Shown here in pieces: positions 26,419 to 35,166 of a stretch of DNA of 48,932 bases. The DNA is from Pedococcus sp. 5OH_020. Lineage in GTDB: Bacteria; Actinomycetota; Actinomycetes; Actinomycetales; Dermatophilaceae. The notes under the pieces were generated by a model. The model did not search any database and had not been told where the DNA came from. It worked only from the letters and a program-made list of their open reading frames with translations. Numbering within the stretch: the first letter of the stretch is position 1; every line of letters starts with the position of its first letter. The DNA lies in the NCBI RefSeq assembly GCF_027812955.1, contig NZ_JAPYZV010000016.1, forward strand, positions 1 to 48,932, given 5' to 3'. The position numbers were made by a program, and so were the translations under genes.

Positions 26419-27317
26419 CCGGCTTGAGCACGGCGACCGCCCGCCCCGCCCCTACGCCCGCGACCGGCGCGAGCCGGCCGCCAGCGGGTCGCGGTCCCTC
26501 CGTCCCCCGCCGCGTTCGCACCTGGCTCACCACGCATGTCGCGATGATCACGGCGCTGACCGTGCTGCTGTACCTCTTCGTGCCGGTCGCCTACACCTTC
26601 GCCTTCTCCTTCAACGACTATCGCAAGTCGAACATCGTCTGGAACGGTGCGGCGGGGCCGACCTTGAAGCACTGGCGAGACCCCTGCGGTGCGCCGGGAG
26701 TCTGCGACGCGCTCGTCGTGTCGTTGCAGGTGGGCGCGATAGCCACCGTCGTGGCGACGGTCCTGGGCACCATGCTGGCTTTCGCGCTGGTACGACACCG
26801 GTTCCCGGGTCGCGGGGTGAGCAACGTACTGGTGTTCATCCCCATGGCCACGCCGGAGATCGTGCTGGGCGCGAGCCTGCTGACGATCTTCGTGCAGGGC
26901 TTCTCCAGGTTCGGTCTGAGGCTCGGCTTCTGGACGATCGTCATCGCGCACATCATGTTCTGCATCAGCTTCGTCGTCGTCACGGTCAAGGCACGCCTGC
27001 AGAGCCTGGACCCCCGCTTGGAGGAAGCGGCACAGGACCTGTACGCCGGTCCGGGCGGGACCTTCTGGCGGGTCACCTTCCCCTTGGTCCTGCCCGGGAT
27101 CGTCTCCGCCGCGCTACTTGCGTTCTCCCTGTCGTTCGACGACTTCATCATCACCAACTTCGTCTCCGGTGACGAGACGACGTTCCCGAAGTTCGTGTAT
27201 GTGTCCTACCTGCGCGGGATCCCCGCGCAGGCCAACGTCATCGGCTTCTCGATGTTCGTCATCGCTGTGCTGCTGGTAGTCGCCGGGCAGCTCGTCGGCA
27301 ACGCCCGCAAAAGATAG
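26415..27317 (+). CDS. potC: Polyamine ABC transporter permease (PotC-type)
   Basis: A 300-residue membrane protein with a 35-residue Pro/Ala/Arg-rich cytoplasmic lead, then six predicted helices (MITALTVLLYLFVPVAYTFA, ...). The coupling motif is LEEAAQDLYAGPGGTFWRVT followed by LPLVLPGI-type sequence and LAFSLSFDDFIITNF, which is characteristic of PotC/PotI. The start is GTG within the PotB stop (GTGA). Expression is therefore tied to the upstream importer genes. The following gene starts eight bases later with an AGGAA site. Confidence 0.88.
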   Translation: MTGLSTATARPAPTPATGASRPPAGRGPSVPRRVRTWLTTHVAMITALTVLLYLFVPVAYTFAFSFNDYRKSNIVWNGAAGPTLKHWRDPCGAPGVCDALVVSLQVGAIATVVATVLGTMLAFALVRHRFPGRGVSNVLVFIPMATPEIVLGASLLTIFVQGFSRFGLRLGFWTIVIAHIMFCISFVVVTVKARLQSLDPRLEEAAQDLYAGPGGTFWRVTFPLVLPGIVSAALLAFSLSFDDFIITNFVSGDETTFPKFVYVSYLRGIPAQANVIGFSMFVIAVLLVVAGQLVGNARKR

Positions 27318-27325
27318 GAATCCCC

Positions 27326-28602
27326 ATGCGGATCCTCCTGATCGGCGCCGGCGGCGTCGGTGACGCGGCCGCGCGCATCGCCGTGGAACGCGACTTCTTC
27401 GAGGCGCTCGTGGTCGCGGACTACGACCTGGCACGGGCGCGGGCCACAGTGGCCGCGGCCACGGCGCGCAGGCCTGGCGAGGCCCGGCTGGTCGCCGCAC
27501 AGGTCGACGCGGGCGACGAGGCAGCGGTCACCGCACTCGCCGTGGAGCACCGGGCGACGCACGTGTTCAACGCGGTGGACCCGCGGTTCGTGATGCCCGT
27601 CTTCCGAGGGGCCCTGGCCGCCGGGGCCGGCTACCTCGACATGGCCATGAGCCTCTCCCGACGGCACCCCGACGAGCCCTACGCCAAGCCCTACGTGAAG
27701 CTCGGCGACGAACAGCTGGCGATGTCCGGGGAGTGGGAGCGCGCGAACCAGCTGGCGCTGCTCGGAGTCGGTGTCGAGCCGGGTCTGTCGGACGTCTTCG
27801 CCCGGTACGCCGTGGACCACCTGTTCTCCGAGGTGGACGAGCTGGCGACGCGGGACGGGGCCAACCTCACGGTCCACGACGCCGACGGGAACGAGACGTT
27901 CGCCCCGGGGTTCTCGATGTGGACGATCATCGAGGAGTGCCTCAACCCGCCCGTGGTGTGGGAGAAGGACCGCGCCGACGCAGCGGGCGCAGACGTGGAG
28001 GCCGGGTTCTACACGCTTCCGCCCTTCAGCGAGCCGGAGGTGTTCGACTTTCCCGAGGGCATCGGACCGGTGGAGTGCGTCCATGTGGAGCATGAGGAGG
28101 TGCTCCTCATGCCGAGGTGGCTGGACGCGAAGCGCGTCACGTTCAAGTACGGCCTGGGCGAGGACCTCATCACCATCCTCAAGACGCTGCACACCCTGGG
28201 ACTGGACGGGACGGACCCGGTGACCGTGAAGGGCGTCGAGGTGTCTCCCAGGGACGTGGTGGCGGCGGTGTTGCCCGACCCTGCGAGCATCGGCCCGCGG
28301 ATGAAGGGCAAGACGTGCGCGGGCGTCCTGGTGACCGGCAAGGGCAGGGACGGCACCCGCGTCGCACGTACCTCTACCACGTGGCGGACAACGAGGAGAC
28401 GATGCGCGAGTACGGCGCTCAGTGCGTCGTGTGGCAGACGGCGCTCAACCCGGTCGTCGCTCTCGAGCTCATCGCCAACGGGAGCTGGAAGGCAACGGGG
28501 GTGCTCGGCCCGGAGGCGTTCGACGCCGTGCCGTTCCTCGACCTGCTGGCAGCGCCGAAGCCGCAGGGCTATGGCTCGCCCTGGCGCATGGAAGACCGCT
28601 GA
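27326..28602 (+). CDS. Saccharopine-dehydrogenase-like oxidoreductase, frameshifted near its end
   Basis: The protein begins MRILLIGAGGVGDAAARIAV, a Rossmann NAD(P) motif of the saccharopine dehydrogenase family (COG1748), and keeps family features (FNAVDPRFVMPVFRGALAAG, YLDMAM, LGVGVEPGLSDVFARYAVD). At 28351-28360 homologous reading moves from the starting frame into another: VLVTGKGRDGT is followed in the new frame by RRTYLYHVADNEETMREYG and QTALNPVVALELIANGSWK, ending at 28602. Restoring one C in CGGCACCCGC would join them into about 425 residues. Unshifted, the protein would run to 28627 with a nonsense Arg/Ser tail. The family includes carboxy(nor)spermidine dehydrogenases, so a polyamine role is plausible. 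The shift may be a sequencing error or a real mutation. Confidence 0.75.
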
Positions 28603-28636
28603 GGGTGCCGACCCCCCTCAGGAATAGGGTCGCTGC

Positions 28637-29833
28637 ATGACGCGTTACGGCCAGCAGTATGGGCCCGACTTCACCTTCCTCGGTGTGGACCGGTGCGACC
28701 TGGACGACGAGTCCACGTTCGCCGGCGCCGACGTCGTCATCCTCGGCGCACCGTTCGACGGCGGGACGTCGCACCGTCCCGGGACCCGCTTCGGACCGCA
28801 GGCGATCCGGATGACCGACTACCTGCCCCACGACGGCTCCAGGCCCTCGCTGGCGCTGCGTACGGACGGTCTGGCCGAGCTGCGCGTCCTCGACGCGGGG
28901 GACGTCGAGATGTACTCCGGCGACATCGAGCGGTCCTTGCCGATCCTGGAGGCGTCGGTGGAGAAGGTGGCCCGGGTGGGCGCCATCCCGGTCGTCCTCG
29001 GCGGTGACCACTCGATCGCGTTCCCGGACGCCAAGGGCGTGGCCAACGCCCTCGGTCACGGACGCGTGTCGATGATCCACTTCGACGCTCACGCGGACAC
29101 CGGCGACATCGAGTTCGGCTCGCTGTGGGGACACGGACAGCCGATGCGGCGCCTCATCGAGTCCGGTGCCCTGCGCGGCGACCGGTTCCTCCAGGTGGGG
29201 CTTCGCGGCTACTGGCCACCCCCCGAGACGCTGGACTGGATGGCCGGCCAGCAGATGCGCTCCTTCGAGATGACGGAGATCGTCCATCGGGGTCTGCAGG
29301 AGTGCCTGAGCGAGGCGTTCGCGATCGCCACCGACGAGTGTGACGGCGTGTTCCTCTCGGTGGACATCGACGTATGCGACCCGGGGCACGCGCCCGGGAC
29401 CGGCACCCCGGAGCCGGGCGGTCTCTCGGCACGTGAGCTGCTCGACTCGGTCCGCCGGATCTGCCTCGAGCTTCCCGTCGTGGGGGTGGACGTCGTGGAG
29501 GTGAGCCCGCCGTACGACCACGCAGACATCACCGCCGCCCTGGCGAACCGCGTCGTGCTCGAGGCTCTCTCCGCGATCGCACGCCGACGGCGCGACGCGC
29601 GGGAGGGCACCACCTGGGACCCGGCGCAGCCGCTCCTGGCTGGCCGGGTCCCCGAGCCGACGCAGCCGTTCGGCGGCACGCACCACCACACCGGGCTGGC
29701 CCACGACCAGCACCATGACCAGCGACATCACGAGCACGACAGCGCTCACCAGCACGACAGCGTTGACCAGCACCACAGCGTTGACCAGCACCACAGCGTT
29801 GACCAGCACCACAGCGACGGAGGCACCCCCTGA
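28637..29833 (+). CDS. speB: Agmatinase-family ureohydrolase with His-rich C-terminal tail
   Basis: Residues 1-340 are a complete ureohydrolase. Metal ligands are visible at His125 (GGDHSI), Asp150, His152 and Asp154 (HFDAHADTGD), and Asp243/Asp245 (SVDIDVCDPG). The enzyme probably hydrolyses agmatine to putrescine and urea; guanidinobutyrase or guanidinase activity is possible. The family normally ends near residue 330. Here the last 50 residues contain 17 histidines, including three SVDQHH units encoded by exact 18-base repeats. Such tails in other proteins bind nickel, zinc or manganese. The stop overlaps the next start as TGATG. It supplies putrescine to the transaminase pathway in this locus. 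Confidence 0.88.
   Translation: MTRYGQQYGPDFTFLGVDRCDLDDESTFAGADVVILGAPFDGGTSHRPGTRFGPQAIRMTDYLPHDGSRPSLALRTDGLAELRVLDAGDVEMYSGDIERSLPILEASVEKVARVGAIPVVLGGDHSIAFPDAKGVANALGHGRVSMIHFDAHADTGDIEFGSLWGHGQPMRRLIESGALRGDRFLQVGLRGYWPPPETLDWMAGQQMRSFEMTEIVHRGLQECLSEAFAIATDECDGVFLSVDIDVCDPGHAPGTGTPEPGGLSARELLDSVRRICLELPVVGVDVVEVSPPYDHADITAALANRVVLEALSAIARRRRDAREGTTWDPAQPLLAGRVPEPTQPFGGTHHHTGLAHDQHHDQRHHEHDSAHQHDSVDQHHSVDQHHSVDQHHSDGGTP
29759..29812 (+). repeat. Three exact 18-bp tandem repeats in the agmatinase tail
   Basis: The unit AGCGTTGACCAGCACCAC occurs three times without interruption, encoding SVDQHH each time. Upstream, related but diverged units (GACCAGCAC-type) extend the pattern back to about 29700, suggesting growth by slipped-strand duplication. 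Confidence 0.9.
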
Positions 29834-31293
29834 TGACCATCACCCAGAAGTCCCTCATCGACTCGGTCCCCAAGGGCCTGCTCATCGCCGGCCAGTGGCG
29901 TCCGGCCGCCGACGGAGCGACGCTCGACGTCGAGGATCCCTCGACGGGAGGCGTTCTCGCACAGGTGGCCGACGCCGGCCCGGCGGACGGCAAGGCAGCT
30001 CTGGACGCCGCTGTCGCAGCCCAGGAGGACTGGGCCAGGACCGCGCCGCGGGAGCGTGGCGAGATCCTCCGCGCCGCGTTCGAGCGGATCACCGCGCAGG
30101 CCGAGGAGCTGGCCACCCTCATGACGCTCGAGATGGGGAAGACCCTTGCCGAGTCTCGCGGCGAGGTGATCTACGGCGCCGAGTTCTTCCGGTGGTTCTC
30201 GGAGGAGGCCGTGCGTATCCACGGACGGTGGTCGACCGCTCCCAACGGGGCCACCCGGCTGCTCACCATGAAGAAGCCCGTGGGCCCGACGCTGATGATC
30301 ACGCCGTGGAACTTCCCGCTGGCCATGGGCACCCGCAAGATCGGACCCGCCATCGCCGCCGGTTGCACCATGGTGATGAAGCCGGCGAGCCAGACGCCGC
30401 TGACGATGCTGGCCCTGGCCGAGCTGCTGCGTGAGGTCGGCCTGCCGGCCGGCGTCCTCAACGTCGTGACGACGTCCAGCACCGGCGAGGTGATGGAGCC
30501 GCTGGTCCGGGACCCACGGCTGCGCAAGCTGACGTTCACGGGCTCCACGGGGGTCGGCCGCAAGCTCGTGGAGCAGTCGGCGGAGCAGCTCCTGCGGGTG
30601 TCCATGGAGCTGGGTGGGAACGCTCCGTTCATCGTCTTCGAGGACGCCGACCTCGACCGGGCCGTCGAGGGCGCCATGCTCGCCAAGATGCGCAACATCG
30701 GCGAGGCCTGCACGGCGGCTAACCGCTTCTTCGTCCACGAGAGCGTGGCCGACGACTTCGCGACGAAGTTCGCCGAGCGGATGCGCGGGCTCACGCTCGG
30801 CAAGGGGACGAAGAAGGGCGTCGACGTCGGCCCGCTCATCGACGCCAAGGCCCGCGACGGTGTCAGCGAGCTGGTGCAGGACGCCCGTGACAAGGGCGCC
30901 ACCGTGGTCACCGGGGGCTCGGCGGTTCCCGGCCGCGGCTACTTCTTCGAGCCGACGGTGCTCACCGACGTCCCGATGGACGCCAGGATGATGACGGAGG
31001 AGATCTTCGGCCCCGTGGCGCCGATCGCCACCTTCGCCACCGAGGAGGAGGCGGTCCGCCGCGCGAACAGCACGGAGTACGGCCTCGCCTCCTACGTCTT
31101 CACCAACGACCTGAGCCGCGTCATCCGCGTCAGCGAGGCGCTGGAGTACGGGATGATCGGCGTCAACCAGGGGATCATCTCCAACCCGGCCGCGCCGTTC
31201 GGCGGGGTCAAGGCCTCGGGCTTCGGACGTGAGGGCGGGTTCGAGGGCATCGAGGAGTACCTGGAGACGACGTACGTCGGAATTGCCCCCTAG
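29833..31293 (+). CDS. gabD: NAD(P)-dependent succinate-semialdehyde dehydrogenase
   Basis: A 486-residue aldehyde dehydrogenase with TPWNFPLAMGTRKIGPAIAA, MVMKPASQTPLTMLALAEL, FTGSTGVGRKL, the general base Glu in SMELGGNAPFIVF and the nucleophile Cys in NIGEACTAANRF. The KMRNIGEACTAANR context and the final SNPAAPFGGVKASGFGREG are typical of GabD. Its ATG lies in the stop of the agmatinase gene. It would oxidise succinic semialdehyde to succinate, closing the GABA branch of putrescine breakdown. Other semialdehydes cannot be excluded. This is the last gene of the rightward polyamine operon. Confidence 0.85.
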   Translation: MTITQKSLIDSVPKGLLIAGQWRPAADGATLDVEDPSTGGVLAQVADAGPADGKAALDAAVAAQEDWARTAPRERGEILRAAFERITAQAEELATLMTLEMGKTLAESRGEVIYGAEFFRWFSEEAVRIHGRWSTAPNGATRLLTMKKPVGPTLMITPWNFPLAMGTRKIGPAIAAGCTMVMKPASQTPLTMLALAELLREVGLPAGVLNVVTTSSTGEVMEPLVRDPRLRKLTFTGSTGVGRKLVEQSAEQLLRVSMELGGNAPFIVFEDADLDRAVEGAMLAKMRNIGEACTAANRFFVHESVADDFATKFAERMRGLTLGKGTKKGVDVGPLIDAKARDGVSELVQDARDKGATVVTGGSAVPGRGYFFEPTVLTDVPMDARMMTEEIFGPVAPIATFATEEEAVRRANSTEYGLASYVFTNDLSRVIRVSEALEYGMIGVNQGIISNPAAPFGGVKASGFGREGGFEGIEEYLETTYVGIAP

Positions 31294-31376
31294 CGTCCGA
31301 ACTCGGGGATCGGCCATTCGGGCGGTCTTGGGCCGGATCAGGTCACGAACTGCTCACGGTCGGGTTCAATCGCCGC

Positions 31377-32459
31377 ATGGCGAGCTTGGAGTCCGTTGCC
31401 CCCGCGTCCTGGCCCTCGCAGGCCCAGTCGACCAGCGACGAGCCGGCTACCGGACGCAGGGGCAGTCGGCTGCACTCGCTGAGCGAGGTGCTGGAGGAGA
31501 CCGACGAGCAGCTCCGCCTCGGTCGGACTGCCGGGGCGCGCGTGTTCCCCTCGGGTTTCGGCGCTCTCGACATGGCACTCTCCGGCGGGTTCCGCTCGGG
31601 TGAGCTGGTCCTGCTGGGCGGTCCGCAGGGTCTCGGAAAGACGGCGATGGCGCTGCAGATGATGCGCAACGCCGTGGCGGCCCGCCGCGCGGCGGTCCTC
31701 TTCTCCTTCGAGCACGACTCGCACAGCGTCCTCGAGCGCCTGATCGCCGTGGAGGCAGCCGCCATCGCCGGGACGGAGGCGGTGAACCTCACCAAGATCC
31801 GGCAGGGGTTCGAGGCCAGGCACAGCAAGGCGCACTCGCTGAGCGAGCGGTTCTCGGGGACCGTCGGAGGCGCCGAGGCCGTGGCGGCGCTGGCCGGCTA
31901 CGGCGACCGCCTCCACCTGCACACCTCCAGCGGTGCCAAGACGACGCTCGAGGAGATCCACCGGACGGTGCGCGCGCTGATCGAGCGCGACGGCACCCCG
32001 CCGCTCGTGGTGGTCGACTACCTGCAGAAGGTGCCGGTCTCGCAGCCGACCGCCGGCGAGGACGATCGGGTCACGGTGGTCGTCGAGGGGCTGAAGGACC
32101 TCGCCCTGGAGTGCGAGGTGCCCGTGCTGGCCATCGTGGCCGCTGAGAAGGGCAGCCTTGCACCCGGCACGCGGATGCGGGTCCACGACCTGCGGGGCTC
32201 CTCCGCCCTGGCGTACGAGGCCGACGTGGTGCTCATCCTCAACGACAAGTACGACGTGGTCGCCAAGCACCATCTCGTGTACAACCTCGGGAACGCCGAG
32301 CGTTACCGCCAGTGGGTCGTCATGTCCATCGAGAAGAACCGCAGCGGCGCCGACCACTTGGAGCTGGAGTTCCAGAAGCGGTTCGACCAGGGACGCTTCG
32401 AGCCCGAGGGCCGGATCGTCCAGGAGCAGCTCGTGGAGGAGCGCGTCTTCCGCGAATGA
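31377..32459 (+). CDS. Stand-alone DnaB-C/RecA-like ATPase
   Basis: A 360-residue protein equal to the RecA-like C-terminal domain of replicative helicase DnaB, without the DnaB N-terminal domain. It shows PSGFGALDMALSGGFRSGEL, Walker A GGPQGLGKTAMALQMMRN, LFSFEHDSHSVLERLIA, Walker B PLVVVDYLQKVPV and DLRGSSALAYEADVVLILND with a final KNRSG motif, all hallmarks of the DnaB fold. An N-terminal stretch of about 50 residues is unlike DnaB. It is upstream of dxr by some 50 bases. The role is unknown; DNA translocation, recombination or a KaiC-like ATP switch are options. It appears to be a stable chromosomal gene, not part of a phage. Confidence 0.75.
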   Translation: MASLESVAPASWPSQAQSTSDEPATGRRGSRLHSLSEVLEETDEQLRLGRTAGARVFPSGFGALDMALSGGFRSGELVLLGGPQGLGKTAMALQMMRNAVAARRAAVLFSFEHDSHSVLERLIAVEAAAIAGTEAVNLTKIRQGFEARHSKAHSLSERFSGTVGGAEAVAALAGYGDRLHLHTSSGAKTTLEEIHRTVRALIERDGTPPLVVVDYLQKVPVSQPTAGEDDRVTVVVEGLKDLALECEVPVLAIVAAEKGSLAPGTRMRVHDLRGSSALAYEADVVLILNDKYDVVAKHHLVYNLGNAERYRQWVVMSIEKNRSGADHLELEFQKRFDQGRFEPEGRIVQEQLVEERVFRE

Positions 32460-32511
32460 CCGACGCGCCCCGTCGGCCGCCTTCACGGCACAGGCGTCAT
32501 GGGAGAATGAG

Positions 32512-33759
32512 GTGGTGAGCTCACCGCGTACCGTCGCCGTCCTGGGGTCGACCGGCTCGATCGGCACCCAGGCTCTGGACGTCGTGGCGCGCAACCCCGA
32601 TCATCTGCGGGTCGTCGCGCTGAGTGCCGGCTCGAACGTCGACCTGCTCGCGGAACAGGCGGTGCGCTTCGAGGTCGAGCTCGTCGCGGTCGGGTCCGGG
32701 ACGCACGAGGGCGTCGCGGAGGCGGTCAGCGCCTACGCGAGCCGCGCGGGGCGCCCGACCTACCGGCCTCAGGTCGTCGTCGGACCGGAAGCCTCCGTGG
32801 CTGCCGCCGGCTGTGGGGCCGACGTGGTGCTCAACGGGATCACTGGCGCCATCGGGCTCCGACCGACGCTGGCTGCGCTGGCCCAGGGCTCGACGCTCGC
32901 CCTCGCCAACAAGGAGTCGCTGATCGTCGGGGGCCCGGTCGTCAAGGCGGCGGCGGCCCCGGGCCAGATCGTGCCGGTGGACTCGGAGCACTCAGCCATC
33001 GCCCAGTGTCTGCGAGCCGGGGCCCCACAGGAGGTCAGGCGCCTCGTCCTCACCGCCAGCGGAGGTCCGTTCCGCGGCCGCAGCCGGGAGTCACTGCGTG
33101 CGGTGGGCCCCGCCGACGCGCTTGCGCACCCGAACTTCTCCATGGGGCGCGTGGTCACCACGAACTCCGCGACGCTGGTCAACAAGGGTCTGGAGGTCAT
33201 CGAGGCGCATCTGCTGTTCGACCTGCCGTTCGAGCGCATCGACGTCGTGGTGCACCCCCAGCAGCTGGTCCACTCGATGGTGGAGTTCGTGGACGGGTCG
33301 ACCATCGCCCAGGCCGGGCCGCCCAGGATGCTGGTGCCGATCGCGCTGGGACTGTCGTGGCCGCGGCGGCTGGCCGACGTGGACGCCGGTGTCGACTGGA
33401 GCCGTGCACAGGAGTGGCAGTTCGAGCCGCTGGACGACGAGACGTTTCCCGCAGTGCGGCTCGCACGCGAGGTCGGCAGCGCCGGCAGGACCTTCCCGGC
33501 CGTCTACAACGCGGCGAACGAGGTGGCGGTCGACGCCTTCCACGAGGGGCGCATCGGCTTCCTGGACATCGTGGACACGGTCGCCCGCGTCGTGCACGAG
33601 CACGCGTCCGGATCCCTCGCGGGGATGGAGCCGTCCGGGATCGAATCGGCGGCCCTGACCGTTGAGGACGTGATGCGGGCCGACTCGTGGGCTCGTCACG
33701 AGGCACGGAAGGTGCTGGGTCTGCCCACGGAACTCTTCCCTCAGGGGGTGCTGCGCTGA
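32512..33759 (+). CDS. dxr: 1-deoxy-D-xylulose 5-phosphate reductoisomerase
   Basis: The second enzyme of the MEP isoprenoid pathway, converting DXP to MEP with NADPH. Motifs are VAVLGSTGSIGTQALDVV (NADPH), LANKESLIVGGPVV, PVDSEHSAIAQCL (metal and substrate), ASGGPFRGRS and HPNFSMGRVVTTNSATLVNKG. Length is about 415 residues, normal for the family. GTG at 32512 lies six bases after GGGAG; GTG at 32515 is an equally possible start. The stop overlaps the next ATG (TGATG). Together with ispG two genes downstream, this forms the usual actinobacterial dxr-site-2-protease-ispG cluster. Confidence 0.93.
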   Translation: MVSSPRTVAVLGSTGSIGTQALDVVARNPDHLRVVALSAGSNVDLLAEQAVRFEVELVAVGSGTHEGVAEAVSAYASRAGRPTYRPQVVVGPEASVAAAGCGADVVLNGITGAIGLRPTLAALAQGSTLALANKESLIVGGPVVKAAAAPGQIVPVDSEHSAIAQCLRAGAPQEVRRLVLTASGGPFRGRSRESLRAVGPADALAHPNFSMGRVVTTNSATLVNKGLEVIEAHLLFDLPFERIDVVVHPQQLVHSMVEFVDGSTIAQAGPPRMLVPIALGLSWPRRLADVDAGVDWSRAQEWQFEPLDDETFPAVRLAREVGSAGRTFPAVYNAANEVAVDAFHEGRIGFLDIVDTVARVVHEHASGSLAGMEPSGIESAALTVEDVMRADSWARHEARKVLGLPTELFPQGVLR

Positions 33760-35120
33760 TGGTGAGATACCTGCTCGGCGTGCTCTTCGTCGTGCTCGGC
33801 GTCGGGCTGTCGATCGGCCTGCACGAGATCGGCCACCTTGTGCCGGCCAAGAGGTTCGGCGTCAAGGTGACGCAGTACATGGTCGGCTTCGGCCCGACGC
33901 TGTGGTCACGCCGGCGTGGGGAGACCGAGTACGGCATCAAAGCCATCCCGCTCGGCGGCTACATCCGGATGATCGGGATGTTTCCGCCGCGTCCCGGGGA
34001 CAAGCCGGGGACCTTGCGGGTCTCGAGCACGGGCCGGTTCTCCCAGCTTGCGGACGAGGCGCGACAGCTCAGCCTGGAGGAGATCCGGCCCGGCGACGAG
34101 CGCCGCGTGTTCTACCGGCTCTCCGTGCCGAAGAAGGTCGTCGTCATGATGGGCGGCCCCTTGATGAACCTCCTCATCGCGGTGGTGCTGCTCAGTGGCA
34201 TCGTGACGCTCTACGGCGTCGCGACTCCGGGGAAGGGCGCGAAGGTGGCCTCGGTCAGCGAGTGTGTCGTGCCGGCCAAGCAGGCCGCGGCCAAGACCAC
34301 CTGTGCGCCGACCGACCCCAAGACGCCGGCATACATGGCAGGCCTGCGCCCCGGCGACCTTCTCCTCTCCGTCGCGGGGCAGCCGGTCACCCGCACCACG
34401 GACGTGGGCCGGCTGGTCCGGCCGCGGGTGGGGGAGAGGACCACGATCGTCGTACGTCGTGACGGCGTGGACAAGACCCTCGTGGCGACGCCGATCCGCA
34501 ACACCGTCCAGCAGGTCGGTCCCAACGGGACGCCTCTGGTCGACCAGGACGGCCAGCCGGTCGTGGTCACCGCGGGGTTCCTCGGCATCAGCTCCGCCGC
34601 TCCGGTGTCCTACCAGCGGCAGCCGCTGTCGGTCGTGCCGTCCGTCGTGGGGCAGGGGCTGGAGCAGACCGCCGGCGTCATCCTGCACATCCCCCAGAAG
34701 ATGACCGGGGTCGTCAAGGCGGCGTTCGGCTCTGGAGCACGGGACCCCAACGGCCCGGTCTCCGTCGTCGGCGTGGGCCGGATGGCCGGCGAGGCAAGCG
34801 CGGGCAAGGTGGCGTGGATCGGCGGGCCTGACGGCATCAACCCCTTCGTCTTCCTGCTCAGCCTCATCGCCTCGCTCAACCTGGCCCTGTTCGTGTTCAA
34901 CCTCATCCCGCTCCTGCCGCTGGACGGCGGCCACGTCGCAGGGGCGCTGTGGGAGGGCCTGAAGCGCAACGGTGCGCGCATCCTGGGCCGCCGGGACCCG
35001 GGCCACGTCGACGTCGCCAAGGCGCTGCCCGTCGCCTACGCCGTGTCGTCCGTCCTCATCGTGATGTCGGTCCTGCTGATCTACGCCGACATCGTCAAGC
35101 CGATCAGCCTCGGTGGCTGA
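33759..35120 (+). CDS. M50 site-2 protease (RseP/Rip1-type)
   Basis: A 453-residue intramembrane metalloprotease. Helix 1 carries the zinc-binding HEIGH motif ([17 protein letters not shown]); the third catalytic ligand lies in [24 protein letters not shown] domain sits between them ([18 protein letters not shown]). Hydrophobic segments [20 protein letters not shown] and [20 protein letters not shown] complete the family pattern. Unusually long periplasmic inserts occur after the PDZ region. Homologues cleave membrane anti-sigma factors in envelope stress. The substrate here is unknown. Translationally coupled to dxr. Confidence 0.9.
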   Translation: MVRYLLGVLFVVLGVGLSIGLHEIGHLVPAKRFGVKVTQYMVGFGPTLWSRRRGETEYGIKAIPLGGYIRMIGMFPPRPGDKPGTLRVSSTGRFSQLADEARQLSLEEIRPGDERRVFYRLSVPKKVVVMMGGPLMNLLIAVVLLSGIVTLYGVATPGKGAKVASVSECVVPAKQAAAKTTCAPTDPKTPAYMAGLRPGDLLLSVAGQPVTRTTDVGRLVRPRVGERTTIVVRRDGVDKTLVATPIRNTVQQVGPNGTPLVDQDGQPVVVTAGFLGISSAAPVSYQRQPLSVVPSVVGQGLEQTAGVILHIPQKMTGVVKAAFGSGARDPNGPVSVVGVGRMAGEASAGKVAWIGGPDGINPFVFLLSLIASLNLALFVFNLIPLLPLDGGHVAGALWEGLKRNGARILGRRDPGHVDVAKALPVAYAVSSVLIVMSVLLIYADIVKPISLGG

Positions 35121-35166
35121 CTCACCCGAAACCGGCTTCTGTCCACCTCTGGGAGATACTTCGTCC

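Noticed and set aside
28599-28621. CTGAGGG/CCCTCAG hairpin between the dehydrogenase-like gene and the agmatinase gene as a terminator
   Set aside because: Seven pairs with a nine-base loop and no T-run, 15 bases before a coupled operon gene; too weak to call.
29759-29812. Short regular repeats as a possible CRISPR array
   Set aside because: Units are contiguous with no spacers and encode an in-frame His-rich tail; likewise the 15-base units at 44791-44865. No cas genes are present.
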